Shown piece after piece: positions 18,038 to 27,934 of a stretch of DNA of 64,000 nucleotides. Under the pieces are notes generated by a model, which saw nothing but the letters and a program-made list of their open reading frames with translations, searched no databases and was not told the DNA's origin. The translations under genes were made by a program, and so were the position numbers. Origin of the DNA: Aureimonas sp. AU12 (GTDB taxonomy: Bacteria; Pseudomonadota; Alphaproteobacteria; Rhizobiales; Rhizobiaceae). The stretch lies in contig NZ_BBWH01000031.1 of the NCBI RefSeq assembly GCF_001463705.1, forward strand, positions 1 through 64,000. Reading direction: 5' to 3'. Numbering within the stretch: the stretch's first letter is position 1; each line of letters starts with the position of its first letter.

Positions 18038-18883
18038 TCAGGCGCCGACGATCGTCCCGCCATTGGGATGCAGGACCTGTCCCGAGAAGTAGGAGGCGTC
18101 GTCGGAGGCGAGGAAGAGCAGCGCCGCCGCCACCTCGTTGGGCTGGCCCGCGCGCTTCATCGGCACCTGGCTGCCGAAATTGGCCACGGTCTCGGCGTCC
18201 ATCGTCATCGGGATGAAGGGCGTCCAGATCGGGCCGGGGGCGACGCCGTTGACGCGGATCTTCTTGTCCATGAGGTTGAGCGCCATCGAGCGGGTGAAGG
18301 CGGTGATGGCGCCTTTCGTCGAGGAATAGTCGATGAGCGTGTCGTTGCCCTTGTAGGAGTTGACCGAGGTCACGTTGACGATGGAGGCGCCCGGCTTCAG
18401 GTGGTCGAGCGCGGCCTGCGTCATGTAGAAATAGCCGTAGATGTTGGTCTCGAAGGTCTTGGCGAGCTGCTCTTCGGAGATCTCGCGAAGGTCCTCCTTC
18501 TCCTCTTGGTGGGCCGCATTGTTGACGAGGATGTCGAGCTTGCCGAACTCGGCCACGGCTTTCTCGACGGCCTCCCTGCAGAAGGCCTTGGAACGCACGT
18601 CGCCGCGGATCAGCAGCGCCTTGGCCCCTTCCTTCTCGACGAGCGCCTTCGTCTCTTCGGCATCGCGGTCCTCGTCAAGATACATGATCGCGACGTCGGC
18701 GCCTTCGCGCGCGAAGGACACGGCGGTGGCGCGACCGATGCCGGAATCGCCGCCGGTGATGATGGCGGTCTTGCCCTTCAACCGGCCGGAGCCGGGAAAG
18801 CGCGGCGCGTAGTCGGGCCGCGGATCCATCTCGTGCTCGAGGCCGGGATCGTTGTCCTGATGCTGGGGCGGAAAGTTGGTCAT
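18038..18883 (-). CDS. short-chain dehydrogenase/reductase, stress-type (YghA/GSP39-like)
   Basis: The 281-residue protein belongs to the SDR subgroup with an N-terminal proline/acidic extension (about residues 1-35). The cofactor motif is [10 protein letters not shown], the NNAA structural motif is present, and the active site has Ser in NVTSVNSYKG plus YSSTKGA (Tyr-x3-Lys). Substrate is unknown; relatives are general stress proteins. The start is preceded by GAGGG. It sits with the Nramp-like gene as an insertion between glnD and mutS, which are usually neighbours. Confidence 0.85.
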   Translation of the reverse strand: MTNFPPQHQDNDPGLEHEMDPRPDYAPRFPGSGRLKGKTAIITGGDSGIGRATAVSFAREGADVAIMYLDEDRDAEETKALVEKEGAKALLIRGDVRSKAFCREAVEKAVAEFGKLDILVNNAAHQEEKEDLREISEEQLAKTFETNIYGYFYMTQAALDHLKPGASIVNVTSVNSYKGNDTLIDYSSTKGAITAFTRSMALNLMDKKIRVNGVAPGPIWTPFIPMTMDAETVANFGSQVPMKRAGQPNEVAAALLFLASDDASYFSGQVLHPNGGTIVGA

Positions 18884-19026
18884 GTCGGCGGTTCCCTCAA
18901 AGTTCGCGGGGCGCGGCCCGAAGGCGGCGCGGTCGAACGGGGAAGCGCCGTGGCGGGCGGACGTTCCGCCCGGCGGCCTCGGCGAAACCGGTCTCGGCCA
19001 AGGATCGCGGCGTGCCGAACTCTCAT

Positions 19027-19067
19027 GGCGCTGAGCGGGCGACGGCGACCGCCGTCCGCTCAGCGCC
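19027..19067. terminator. long stem-loop after the Nramp-like gene
   Basis: A perfect 12-bp stem GGCGCTGAGCGG/CCGCTCAGCGCC (19027-19038 and 19056-19067) encloses an inner ACGGC/GCCGT stem. It lies 15 bases beyond the stop of the minus-strand transporter gene and upstream of the SDR gene. There is no U run, so it may be a 3'-end stabiliser or a Rho-region hairpin. Confidence 0.5.
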
Positions 19068-19081
19068 TGTCGGTGCTGGCG

Positions 19082-20524
19082 TCAGCCGGCGCCCCAGAGC
19101 TTGGGCAGCTGCTGGACGATCGTCAGGATCGAGAGGATGCCGAAGAGCAGGAAGGCCCAGACGAGCATGCCGACGCGGAACGCGCCCGGCCGGATCGCCG
19201 GCGCCAGAACCTTGCGGTTCAGGACGACGAGGAGGCCCGAATAGAGGAACATCATCAGGCCGCCGACGCAGGCCGAGATGACAAGGAGCACCAGCGGCTG
19301 CGTGACGCCCGCGAGGATCACGAGGATGCCGACGAGGACGAGACCCCAGACGAGCCCGAAGTAGAGGCGGCTCTCGTTATAGGATTTCAGGTAGGTCGTG
19401 CGCAGCACGTCGGCGGCGAGGCGGCTCGTATAATCGACGATGCCGGTGGCCGCGCCGAAGAGCGAGAAGGCGCCGATGAACCAGAACAGCGCACCGAACC
19501 AGCCGCCCACCCGTTCGCTCAGCACCTGTCCCTCGCGCTGGACGAAGGCGACGGAATTGGCGAGCCCCTCCTCGCCGAAGACCGTCGAATAGGCCAGGAG
19601 CGAGGTGAAGGTGATGGTGATGAAGGTGATGAGGACGAAGGTGAGCATCTGCTCCCAGTTGGCGAACCGCCACCAGCGGTGCCATTTCGCCATGTTCTCG
19701 GGCGTCGTCTCGAACACGTAGCCGGTCGAGGGCGCCGCTTCCGGCTGGCCGGTGAGCGCGCTGGTGATGCGCGGCACGTAGCTGCCCATGCCGAAGCCCT
19801 TGTCGCGGATCCAGTTGGACTGGCAGAGGTTCTGGCCGCCGCCGGCGCCCGCAAAGGCGAGCGCGCCCAAAAGCAGCGCGAAGCCGAGTTCCTCGACGGG
19901 GATGGACGCGGTGGTCGCGATCTGCGGCAGCGCCGCCCAGTCGTCGGCGGTGATGACGAAGATCGAGGCGATGACGATGAGGACGCCCACCGCCGCGATC
20001 TTCACGATCTGCAGGCGCTCCAGCATCACGTAGACGACGGGCGCCAACGTCAGGATGAGGCCGATCGCGGCGAGAAGGCCGATGGCGATCCAGCGCGGCT
20101 CGCCGCCGACGATGTAGGAGAGAAGCGTCGCCGAGCTCGTCGCCCAGCCCGGCCACAGGTTGGCGAAATAGGCGAGCATGGCGAAGACCAGGCCCCAATG
20201 GCGCCAGAAGCGGCTGAACCCGGTGAGCACGGTCTCGCCGGTGGCCAGCGTGTAGCGCTCGATCTCCATATTGAGGAAGAACTGCGTCATCACGCCGAGA
20301 AGCGCGGCCCAGACGAAGGCCATGCCGACCTGACTGGCGATGTAGGGATAGAGGATGAACTCGCCGGACGAGAGGCCGACGCCGGCCGCGACGAGGCCGG
20401 GGCCGATGAGACGGCGCATGTTCTTGGGCGCGGGCGGCAGCTCGCGCACCTCCGGCCGGCCGAGAACGTGGGTCGGGAAGAGGTCGGCAGCCGAGCCCCC
20501 TCTTGCGCTTTCTTGAATGGACAT
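19082..20524 (-). CDS. Nramp-related membrane transporter lacking the metal-site motifs
   Basis: The 480-residue protein has 11-12 predicted membrane helices and the Nramp-type start IGPGLVAAGVG. The metal ligands of true Nramp transporters are missing: the helix-1 DPGN motif is replaced by SSGE (GVGLSSGEF), and the helix-6 MPH motif by GGGQ (FAGAGGGQNLCQSNW). Transport of Mn/Fe is therefore doubtful, and the substrate is unknown. The start has an AAGGGGGG Shine-Dalgarno. It lies between mutS and the SDR gene on the same strand, with roughly 200 non-coding bases on either side. Confidence 0.8.
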   Translation of the reverse strand: MSIQESARGGSAADLFPTHVLGRPEVRELPPAPKNMRRLIGPGLVAAGVGLSSGEFILYPYIASQVGMAFVWAALLGVMTQFFLNMEIERYTLATGETVLTGFSRFWRHWGLVFAMLAYFANLWPGWATSSATLLSYIVGGEPRWIAIGLLAAIGLILTLAPVVYVMLERLQIVKIAAVGVLIVIASIFVITADDWAALPQIATTASIPVEELGFALLLGALAFAGAGGGQNLCQSNWIRDKGFGMGSYVPRITSALTGQPEAAPSTGYVFETTPENMAKWHRWWRFANWEQMLTFVLITFITITFTSLLAYSTVFGEEGLANSVAFVQREGQVLSERVGGWFGALFWFIGAFSLFGAATGIVDYTSRLAADVLRTTYLKSYNESRLYFGLVWGLVLVGILVILAGVTQPLVLLVISACVGGLMMFLYSGLLVVLNRKVLAPAIRPGAFRVGMLVWAFLLFGILSILTIVQQLPKLWGAG

Positions 20525-20725
20525 CGTCCCCCCTTGGATGCTTCGCCCCCGCTGTGATGCAACCCGGCCGCGTCGTCAATCGCGGCGGGCGGGCCACGGC
20601 CATGAAGCGGCGGCGTCGTCCCGTCTCTTCAGGAACGCCCCTCGCGGTCAAGCGTCGCGCCATCACGATCGGGTGCAGTCACCGACGAAAGATGGCGTGG
20701 TTCGGCTTGGGCACTCTGCCGGCCA

Positions 20726-23464
20726 TCAGCCCTTCGCGGTCAGCGCCTTGAGCCGGTAGAGCGCCTCCAGCGCCTCGCGCGGGCTCAGCGCATCGGGGTC
20801 GATCCCCGCCAGTTCCTCGATCGCGGCCGGTGCCTTCGGTGGTTCGGGAGCCCGCGCGTTGAGGGCGGCGAAGAGCGGCAGGTCGTCGATGAAGGCGGTG
20901 CGGCGTTCGCCCTGCTCGCTCTTTTCCAGTTGCGTCAACACCTGCCGCGCGCGCTCCACGACGGCCGGCGGCAGGCCGGCGAGCCGCGCCACCTGGATCC
21001 CGTAGGAGCGGTCGGCGACGCCCGCCGTCACCTCATGCAGGAAGATCACCTCGCCCTCCCACTCCTTCACCCGCACCGTGGCGTTGGACAGGCGCTTGAG
21101 GCGCGCGGCGAGCGCCGTCATCTCGTGGAAATGCGTGGCGAACAGCGCCCGGCAGCGGTTCACCTCGTGCAGGTGCTCGACGGCGGCAAACGCAATCGAC
21201 AGGCCGTCATAGGTCGCCGTGCCCCGCCCGATCTCGTCGAGCACCACGAGCGTGCGCTCGCTTGCCTGGTTGAGGATCGCGGCGGTCTCGACCATCTCGA
21301 CCATGAAGGTCGAGCGCCCCTCGGCGAGATCGTCGGAGGCCCCGACACGGCTGAACAGGCGATCGACGATGCCGATATGAGCCGAGGTCGCGGGCACGTA
21401 GGCGCCGATCTGCGCGAGCACGGCGATGAGCGCGTTCTGGCGCAGGAAGGTGGATTTGCCGCCCATGTTGGGCCCGGTCAGCAACCAGATGGCGCCGCCG
21501 CCCGTCTTCTTGCCGGAGCCCGCGGGCGGCGAGAGATCGCAGTCGTTGGCGACGAAGCTGGCGGTGGCCGAGGCCTTCAGCGCCGCCTCCACCACGGGAT
21601 GGCGGCCGCACTCGATGCGGAAGGCGAGACTGGCGTCGACGCTCGGGCAGCACCAGTCGGCGGCGACCGCGAGATCGGCGAGCGCCGACGACACGTCGAG
21701 GACGCCGATCGCGGCCGAAGCCCGCTGCAGCGCGTCGGTCGCCGCCAGCACCTCGGCCCGCAGCGCGTCGAACAGCTCCAGCTCCAGCCGCAGCGCCTGC
21801 GCCGCCGCCTCGCGGATGCGGGTCTCAAGACCCGCGAGCTCGATCGTCGAGAAGCGCATGGCGGAGGCCAGCGTCTGGCGATGGGTGAAGCCGCCGCCCT
21901 CGTCCTTCGGGATGGCCAGGAGCGCCGGCCCCTGCGCCTCCGGCACCTCGACGAAGTAGCCGAGGACGTTGTTGTGCCGGATCTTCAGCGAGCGCAGGCC
22001 GGTCTCGGCGGCGTAGCGCGCCTGCAGGTCGGCGACGACGCGGCGCGAGTGGTCGCGCAGCGCCCGTGCGGCGTCGAGAGCCTCCAGCGCGCCCTCGCGC
22101 ACGAAGCCGCCATCGCGCCGGTTCACCGGCAGCGTGTCGGCGAGCGTCTGGCCGAGACGCTCCATCAGTGCAACCGGCAGCGCCGCGAGATCATCGAGTG
22201 CGGCCCGGATCTCGGCCGGCAGGTCCGGCGCGGCGGCGAGATCGGCCATCTCGGCGGCGCGGTGCAGCGCCACGGCCAGCGCGCCGAGATCGCGCGGGCC
22301 GCCCCGGTCGAGCGAGAGGCGCGCGAGCGCGCGTTCGGTGTCGGGCAGGCCGCGCAGCGCCTCGCGCAAAGCGGCCCGAAGACCGGCCTCGGCGACGAAG
22401 AAGCCGACGCTCTCCTGCCGCGCGCGAATGGCGGCGGGGTCGGTCAGCGGAAAGGCGAGCCGGCCGGCGAGAAGCCGGGCGCCGGCGCCGGTGACGCAGC
22501 GGTCGATCGTCGCCAGCAGCGATCCCGCACGCTTGCCGGTGGTGGTGCGGCTGAGTTCGAGGCTGGCGCGCGTCGCGGGGTCGATGCGCATGAAGGAACC
22601 GGCCTCCACCCGCTCGGGCCGCGCCAGCGCCGGGCGTGCCTTCAACTGGGTGCGGCCGAGATAGGCGAGCAGCGCGGCGGCGGCGGCGAGTTCGCAGCGC
22701 CCGAAGGCGCCGAACCCCTCCAGCGTCGCCACCTCGTAGAAGCGGCAGAGGCGCTCGGTGGCGGTCGCCCCGTCGAAGAGCACGGCGGGCTCGAAGCGCA
22801 CGCGCCGGCCGAGGCGGGCAAAAAGGGGCGCGAAACGCTCGTCGCGCGACAGCGTGTCGGCGACCACGATCTCGGACGGCTCGACCGCCGCGATGTCGGC
22901 GCCGAGCGCCTCGATCGTCGAGGCGGCGACGCGGAATTGACCGGTGGAGAGGTCGGTCCAAGCGAGCGCCACCTCGCCCTCGCCGCCGCCGATGCGCGCC
23001 ATCGCCATCAGGTGGTTGGGCCGGCCGGGTTCGAGCAGCGTCTCCTCGGTGATGGTGCCCGGCGTCACCAGCCGCACCACGTCGCGCTTCACCACGGACT
23101 TGGCGCCGCGTTTCTTCGCCTCGGCGGGATCCTCGACCTGCTCGCAGACGGCGACGCGGAAGCCTTGAGCGATCAGCTTCTGCAGGTAGTCGTCGGCCGA
23201 GACCACGGGGACGCCCGCCATCGGGATGTCGTCGCCCAGATGCTTGCCGCGCTTGGTCAGCGTGATGCCGAGCGCCCGCGAGGCCTCCACCGCATCGTCG
23301 AAGAACAGCTCGTAGAAGTCGCCCATCCGGTAGAACAGCAGGCAGTCGGCATGCGCGGCCTTGATGGCGAGGAACTGCGCCATCATCGGCGTCGGGCCGG
23401 GATCGCCGGAGCCTTGGGGCTCGGCGGCGATGAGGGCGCGGTCGGGTCGCAGGATCTCCAGCAT
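20726..23464 (-). CDS. mutS: DNA mismatch repair protein MutS
   Basis: MutS recognises mismatches and starts repair. The 912-residue protein has the mismatch-binding Phe-x-Glu motif in [17 protein letters not shown] (about residues 42-58) and the ATPase Walker [16 protein letters not shown]. Walker B ([16 protein letters not shown]) and the ATHFHEM segment also follow in order. The ATG at 23462-23464 gives a family-typical length; internal Met residues near position 27 are alternatives. In related genomes it adjoins glnD; here two accessory genes intervene. Confidence 0.97.
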   Translation of the reverse strand: MLEILRPDRALIAAEPQGSGDPGPTPMMAQFLAIKAAHADCLLFYRMGDFYELFFDDAVEASRALGITLTKRGKHLGDDIPMAGVPVVSADDYLQKLIAQGFRVAVCEQVEDPAEAKKRGAKSVVKRDVVRLVTPGTITEETLLEPGRPNHLMAMARIGGGEGEVALAWTDLSTGQFRVAASTIEALGADIAAVEPSEIVVADTLSRDERFAPLFARLGRRVRFEPAVLFDGATATERLCRFYEVATLEGFGAFGRCELAAAAALLAYLGRTQLKARPALARPERVEAGSFMRIDPATRASLELSRTTTGKRAGSLLATIDRCVTGAGARLLAGRLAFPLTDPAAIRARQESVGFFVAEAGLRAALREALRGLPDTERALARLSLDRGGPRDLGALAVALHRAAEMADLAAAPDLPAEIRAALDDLAALPVALMERLGQTLADTLPVNRRDGGFVREGALEALDAARALRDHSRRVVADLQARYAAETGLRSLKIRHNNVLGYFVEVPEAQGPALLAIPKDEGGGFTHRQTLASAMRFSTIELAGLETRIREAAAQALRLELELFDALRAEVLAATDALQRASAAIGVLDVSSALADLAVAADWCCPSVDASLAFRIECGRHPVVEAALKASATASFVANDCDLSPPAGSGKKTGGGAIWLLTGPNMGGKSTFLRQNALIAVLAQIGAYVPATSAHIGIVDRLFSRVGASDDLAEGRSTFMVEMVETAAILNQASERTLVVLDEIGRGTATYDGLSIAFAAVEHLHEVNRCRALFATHFHEMTALAARLKRLSNATVRVKEWEGEVIFLHEVTAGVADRSYGIQVARLAGLPPAVVERARQVLTQLEKSEQGERRTAFIDDLPLFAALNARAPEPPKAPAAIEELAGIDPDALSPREALEALYRLKALTAKG

Positions 23465-23757
23465 GGGGACTGGATTAGCTGAGATTGCCGGCCGGCGGAA
23501 CCGAAGCGGCGCCGGCGCCCGCGAACTCCCCAGGATTCACAGGGGACATGCCCGTGGCGCGGGACGCGCTGCCGTCACCGCGATGCCGGAAGAATCCGCC
23601 TCGTTCATCGCGGGTTCAACGGAGCCGGTGTAGAAGGGTTCAAGTGCGGTGCAGTATCCCGGCCTTCCATCATTTCGCCCAACGCCTATGATGTGAGAAG
23701 GCTTATCCCCACATAGACGGCTCGCCGCCACCAACCGGCGGCAAGCGAAGGACAATC

Positions 23758-24060
23758 ATGCGGACCATCGGCAAGACATCGCTCCTCAGGACGCTCACGG
23801 CAGGCGTGGTTCTGGCGCTGGCGTCCGTCACCGGCGCCCTCGCGCAGGGCACCGAAAGCGTCAACGTCTACCAGTATGCGGTGGACCATCCCGTTGCCGA
23901 CGTCAGCAACACGGGCGCGCCGAGTCTGGGCGCCTCCGTCCCGCAGACGATCGAGCTGGCGACGGTCGGCGAGAACAAGGTCTACGGCTACTTCTACTTC
24001 GAGGGCCGCCCGGTGATCGTCGACATGGCGACGCGCGCCGTGGTGCGCATCGACCAGTAG
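23758..24060 (+). CDS. small exported protein, DUF1236-like
   Basis: This 100-residue protein has a signal peptide (about residues 1-29, cleavage after ALA in TGALAQGTE). The mature domain of about 70 residues ends in KVYGYFYFEGRPVIVDMATR and then AVVRIDQ. That ending resembles the DUF1236 repeat found in many rhizobial periplasmic proteins. The function is unknown. AAGGA five bases before the ATG supports the start. It is isolated on the plus strand between mutS and olsB; the 293 bases before it hold no gene that I can support. Confidence 0.7.
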   Translation: MRTIGKTSLLRTLTAGVVLALASVTGALAQGTESVNVYQYAVDHPVADVSNTGAPSLGASVPQTIELATVGENKVYGYFYFEGRPVIVDMATRAVVRIDQ

Positions 24061-24129
24061 GCGTCGGAGAACCGCACCGCGCAACGGGAACCGGCTTCGG
24101 CTCCCGCTGCGCTGTGCGGCACGACTCCG

Positions 24130-25056
24130 TCAGGCCGCGGTGCGAGTCGCCTCGCCGCCGAAATGCGTGAGATAGCGCTGCTTGATGTTCTCGAAGGGCA
24201 GCACGATCAGCACGTCGGTCGTGTTGAACTGGCGGTCCACCACCGCGTCCTCGCCGACATAGCCGCCGAGCCGCAGGTACCCCTTCAGGAGCGGCGGCAG
24301 CGCGCCGAGCGCGCGCTTGGCGTCGAGGCACACGGCGTCGGCCGGCAACGGGACACGGCGCGACGGGACGGCCGCCACGCGCCAGGCCTCGGGTGCCGGC
24401 GCGTTGTCGCGCAGGAAGGCCAGCGGGCCGGCGAGCGCCGCCGAATCGGTGCCCGCCAGCGAGGCGCAGCCGAACAGGACGTCGATCCGGTGCTGGACGA
24501 CATAGGCGTAGATGCCCTGCCAGAGCAGCTCCACCGTGCGCTTGGAGCGGTAGTCCTTGAGGACGCAGGAGCGGCCGAGTTCCAGAAAGCGCTTGTCGGG
24601 ATGGCGCGCCACAAGCCCGTCGATCTCGAACTCCTGCGCCGTGTAGAAGCCGCCCGTGTGCAGCGCCTGCGACTGGCGCAGCAGCCGGTAGGTGCCGACG
24701 ATCTGCCCGGCGGTCTCGCCGCCGCGCGCCCGGTCGAGCACCAGGAGATGGTCGCAGTTTCGGTCGAAGGCATCGCGGTCGCGCCGCGTCACCTTCTGGA
24801 TCGGCGAAGCCTTGGCGCTCATCTCCTCGTAGAAGACGCGGTAGCGCAGCTCCTGCGCGGCGCGGATCTCGTCCTTGGAGCGCGCCAGCCGCACCTCGAG
24901 CGAGCCGATCTGCCCGAGGAGGGGCGCCTGCGGGTCGAGCGGCAGCGGCGGCCGCCGGTGCGACGAGGGCAGCATCGACTTCATCATGGTCCCGAACGGC
25001 TCTGCGATTCGCGCGACCTTGGCCGTGCGCGTCTCTATTCTGGCATAGGCACCCAT
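24130..25056 (-). CDS. olsB: L-ornithine N-alpha-acyltransferase (ornithine lipid synthesis)
   Basis: OlsB transfers a 3-hydroxyacyl chain to ornithine, giving lyso-ornithine lipid for OlsA. The 308-residue protein matches the OlsB/GNAT-hydrolase family from LEVRLARSKDEIRAAQELRY through the motif LGRSCVLKDYRSKRTVELLW. The ending LPFENIKQRYLTHFG is also characteristic. The ATG at 25054-25056 is chosen because GAGGAG precedes it by about seven bases; a GTG at 25071 is an alternative. The possible OlsA partner is the PlsC-family gene at 7.1 kb. Ornithine lipids are phosphate-free membrane lipids. Confidence 0.85.
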   Translation of the reverse strand: MGAYARIETRTAKVARIAEPFGTMMKSMLPSSHRRPPLPLDPQAPLLGQIGSLEVRLARSKDEIRAAQELRYRVFYEEMSAKASPIQKVTRRDRDAFDRNCDHLLVLDRARGGETAGQIVGTYRLLRQSQALHTGGFYTAQEFEIDGLVARHPDKRFLELGRSCVLKDYRSKRTVELLWQGIYAYVVQHRIDVLFGCASLAGTDSAALAGPLAFLRDNAPAPEAWRVAAVPSRRVPLPADAVCLDAKRALGALPPLLKGYLRLGGYVGEDAVVDRQFNTTDVLIVLPFENIKQRYLTHFGGEATRTAA

Positions 25057-25234
25057 GGCTCGTCTCCTCACCGCGCCTCCATGGCGGCGCTCGCCGGTTA
25101 GCGCCCCGGCGCGACAGGGTGATGACGCGGGGCGCAGCCCCGGTCGGCGGGCTTTCGTTCATGGCCCGCCATCAAGCCAAAAGCGTGGCGGATCACAGGC
25201 GCGTGAGCGCCGCGCCGCCGTTTTCACGGGATCC

Positions 25235-25723
25235 TCAAGAGGGCTCGGCGCCCTCGCGCTTGCGACGGCGACCGAGCAGGAACTCGTCGAGAAGGATCAG
25301 CGCCGCGCCCACGGTGATGAAGGCGTCCGCGAGGTTGAACACCGCGAAGCTCCAGACCGGCGTGTGGAACAGGATGTAATCGACGACGTAGCCGAGGCTG
25401 ACGCGGTCGATGAGGTTGCCGATGGCGCCCCCGACGATGATTGCGAAACCGAACTGGGTGAGCCGCCGGTCGGCCGGCGTGTTCCACCAGAGCCACAGCA
25501 CGAAGACGAGCACGAGCGCGGCGATGGCCGCGAGGCCGAGGCCGTCGAGCCCGTTCAGCATCGAGAAGGCGATGCCCTCGTTGCGCGCGTGGAAGATGGC
25601 GAGGAAGGGCAGGATCTCGATGGCGTCGCCGAGCCCCAGCCCCTCCACCACGAGACGCTTGACCAGCTGGTCGGCGGCCACCGCCAGCGCGACGACGGTG
25701 AAACCGGAGAGAATGCGCGACAT
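25235..25723 (-). CDS. lspA: lipoprotein signal peptidase (signal peptidase II)
   Basis: LspA cleaves the prolipoprotein signal peptide after lipidation. The 162-residue protein has four membrane helices and the two catalytic aspartates in GGAIGNLIDRV and FAVFNLADAFI. The ATG at 25721-25723 overlaps the stop of the upstream methyltransferase by one base; the longer frame to 25834 is that neighbour's territory. The tail is basic (GRRRKREG). It feeds the same pathway as lnt. Confidence 0.95.
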   Translation of the reverse strand: MSRILSGFTVVALAVAADQLVKRLVVEGLGLGDAIEILPFLAIFHARNEGIAFSMLNGLDGLGLAAIAALVLVFVLWLWWNTPADRRLTQFGFAIIVGGAIGNLIDRVSLGYVVDYILFHTPVWSFAVFNLADAFITVGAALILLDEFLLGRRRKREGAEPS

Positions 25724-26613
25724 CAGAGCGAAAGGCTCCCGCGACGCGCCTCGAAGATCATCAGCCCGGTGGCGACGGCGAGATTGAGACTGTCGGCCCG
25801 CCCGACCTGCGGAATGCGCACGAGCGTCTCGCACGCCGCCGCCAGCGGCTCGGAGAGGCCGGCCTGCTCGTTGCCCATCAGCAGCAGCGTCGGCTTCTTG
25901 CCGTAGGCGGGCGTGCGATAGTCGGTCTCGCCGCGCATGTGGGTTCCCACCACGAAACCGTTGAAACCGCGACGGAACTGCAGGAAGGCCGCCTCGTCCA
26001 TGCGCGCCACCGGCACTGAGAAGATCGAGCCCATCGTGGCGCGCACCGCCTCCAGCGAGAACGGATCGACGCTCTCGCCGACGAGCACCACGCCCTTGGC
26101 GCCGGCCGCATCGGCGGTGCGCAGGATGGTGCCGAGATTGCCGGGGTCGCGCACCCGGTCGAGCACCACGAGCAAGCCGTCACGCCCGAGCTCGATCTTG
26201 TCGGCGCGCACCGTCTTCTGGCGGAAGACGCCGATGGCGCTCTGCGGGTTGTCGCGCCGGGCGATGGCGGCCAGAACCTTGTCGCTGGCCTCCAGCACGT
26301 CGGCGCCGACCGAGATCGTGCGGGCCGCGGTCTTGGCCAGCAACTCGTTGTCGAGCTGCGAACGCGCCACGATCAGCGTCTCCAGCGTCCAGCCGGCGTC
26401 GAGCGCGTCGATGGCAAGTTTCAGCCCCTCGGCGAGAAACAGCCCGGTCTCCTCGCGATGCTTCTTCAGCGCGAGGTTGCGGATGTCCTTGACGATCGGA
26501 TTGGAGACGCTCGTCACCTCCTTGACGCGGCCGGGCGCCACGGTTTCGGGGCGGCGCGGCGTTGGCGTCGGGGCAGCGGGGCCCTCGCGGTCTCGGGTCA
26601 AGCGGACACCCAT
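25723..26613 (-). CDS. TrmH/SpoU-family RNA 2'-O-methyltransferase
   Basis: The 296-residue protein combines an N-terminal substrate-binding domain (VSNPIVKDIRNLALKKHREE) with a SPOUT catalytic domain. The conserved motifs are RDPGNLGTILRTADAAGAKG, LMGNEQAGLS and ADSLNLAVATGLMIFE. It methylates a ribose in tRNA or rRNA; the exact target cannot be told. The start is uncertain: ATG at 26611-26613 overlaps the upstream gene by 16 bases and has no strong Shine-Dalgarno. Confidence 0.88.
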   Translation of the reverse strand: MGVRLTRDREGPAAPTPTPRRPETVAPGRVKEVTSVSNPIVKDIRNLALKKHREETGLFLAEGLKLAIDALDAGWTLETLIVARSQLDNELLAKTAARTISVGADVLEASDKVLAAIARRDNPQSAIGVFRQKTVRADKIELGRDGLLVVLDRVRDPGNLGTILRTADAAGAKGVVLVGESVDPFSLEAVRATMGSIFSVPVARMDEAAFLQFRRGFNGFVVGTHMRGETDYRTPAYGKKPTLLLMGNEQAGLSEPLAAACETLVRIPQVGRADSLNLAVATGLMIFEARRGSLSL

Positions 26614-27776
26614 CTGGAAAAGAGCGACGTGGAAAGAAGGCGGGCATCCTCGCCCGCCTCGCGAATGACGAGTTCGCCCGATTCGATCCGCCCGCCCAAG
26701 CCCCGGCACTGCTCGCCCATCAGGGCGGCCAGCGAGTAGAAGGACGAGCGGATCGAATAGGCGGTGAGAACGAGCGCCAGCGGACGCTCGGACAGGAGCT
26801 GGCGCATCAGCGCCAGAAGATAGGGCAGGTCCTCGAAGATCTGCCAGACCTCGCCCTTCGGACCGCGGCCGAATTTCGGCGGGTCGAGAAGGATGATATC
26901 GTAGTGCGAGCCGCGCTTGGCCTCGCGCTCGGCATAGCGCACGGCGTCCTCGCAGATCCAGCGGATGGGCTTCTGCGACAGGCCGGCGATCTCGGCATTC
27001 TCGCGCGCCCAGGCGATGGCGCGCTTGGAGGCGTCGACATGCGTCACCTCGGCGCCGGCGCGCGCGGCGAGCAGCGAGGCAAGGCCCGTATAGCCGAAGA
27101 GGTTGAGGACGCGCACCGGCTTGGAGCCCGTGTCGAGCGCGGCCTCGATCGCATCGGTCATGAAGCGCCAGTGGACGGTCTGCTCCGGGAAGACGCCGAC
27201 ATGGCGGAACGAGGTGAAGCGGCCGAGATAGGGCAGCGCATCCTGGCGCATCGGCCAGGTCTCGCCGATCGCCTCGCTGGAAAAGCGCCAGCGCCCGGTG
27301 CCCTCCTCGTCGGTGTCCCCGGTGAAGACGGCGTCGGCCCCCTCCCAGTCGATGCCAGTGCGGCGCGGCCAGATCGCCTGGTTCTCGGGGCGACGGATGG
27401 TGAGCGGGCCGTAGCGCTCCAGCTTCTCGCCGTCGCCGGAATCGAGAAGCGCATAGTCCGCCGTGGGCTCGACGGTGAGCACCACGGGTGCGCGGAACTC
27501 CGGCCGTGCGCCCGCGGGCCAGATCACGGCGGGCCGGTCGCGCCGGCCCTCGCGCGCATGCTCCTCGGCGCTGAGCCGCACGGTGGGCTCCCCGTCCACG
27601 GCAAGCGGCCGGGCCGGCGCCGGGCGCGTGTCGGCCGCGCGCTTGGCGCCGGCCGGCGCGTCGCGTCCGGTCCGATCGGGGCCGGGCTTGCCGCGCACGG
27701 GGCGCTCGCCGCCCTTCGGGCGGGCGCGATCGGGCTCGCCTCGGCCCCCGCGCGTCTCGTTTCGGTTCTTCGTCAT
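26598..27776 (-). CDS. class I SAM-dependent methyltransferase, RlmI/RlmK-like
   Basis: The 392-residue protein begins with about 75 residues of low-complexity, Arg/Pro/Gly-rich sequence, probably disordered. A Rossmann methyltransferase domain follows, with SAM motif I VLNLFGYTGLASLLAARAGA and the catalytic motif DIILLDPPKFGRGPKGE. These resemble 23S rRNA cytosine-C5/guanine methyltransferases. The N-terminal PUA domain of RlmI is not evident. It is followed directly by the SpoU methyltransferase and lspA. Its start faces coxG across a 158-base divergent gap. Confidence 0.85.
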   Translation of the reverse strand: MTKNRNETRGGRGEPDRARPKGGERPVRGKPGPDRTGRDAPAGAKRAADTRPAPARPLAVDGEPTVRLSAEEHAREGRRDRPAVIWPAGARPEFRAPVVLTVEPTADYALLDSGDGEKLERYGPLTIRRPENQAIWPRRTGIDWEGADAVFTGDTDEEGTGRWRFSSEAIGETWPMRQDALPYLGRFTSFRHVGVFPEQTVHWRFMTDAIEAALDTGSKPVRVLNLFGYTGLASLLAARAGAEVTHVDASKRAIAWARENAEIAGLSQKPIRWICEDAVRYAEREAKRGSHYDIILLDPPKFGRGPKGEVWQIFEDLPYLLALMRQLLSERPLALVLTAYSIRSSFYSLAALMGEQCRGLGGRIESGELVIREAGEDARLLSTSLFSRWVSA

Positions 27777-27934
27777 GGACCGGCTCTTAGCGTATCGGAC
27801 GCCTCCGCCGCAAACGGCTTGGGGCCGCGCCGTCGCCCCGGCCCGCGCGCGCCTTGTGGAAGCGCGTGCGCGGGGTCATTCTGCGAGAGCCGAACGCGAA
27901 TGCCGACGGCCAAGGAAACGGGAGGAGACCGACG

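Noticed and set aside
18884-18960. EcfG-type (general stress) promoter upstream of the SDR gene
   Set aside because: GGAAC is present on the minus strand but the next GTT is 24 bases away instead of 16-18.
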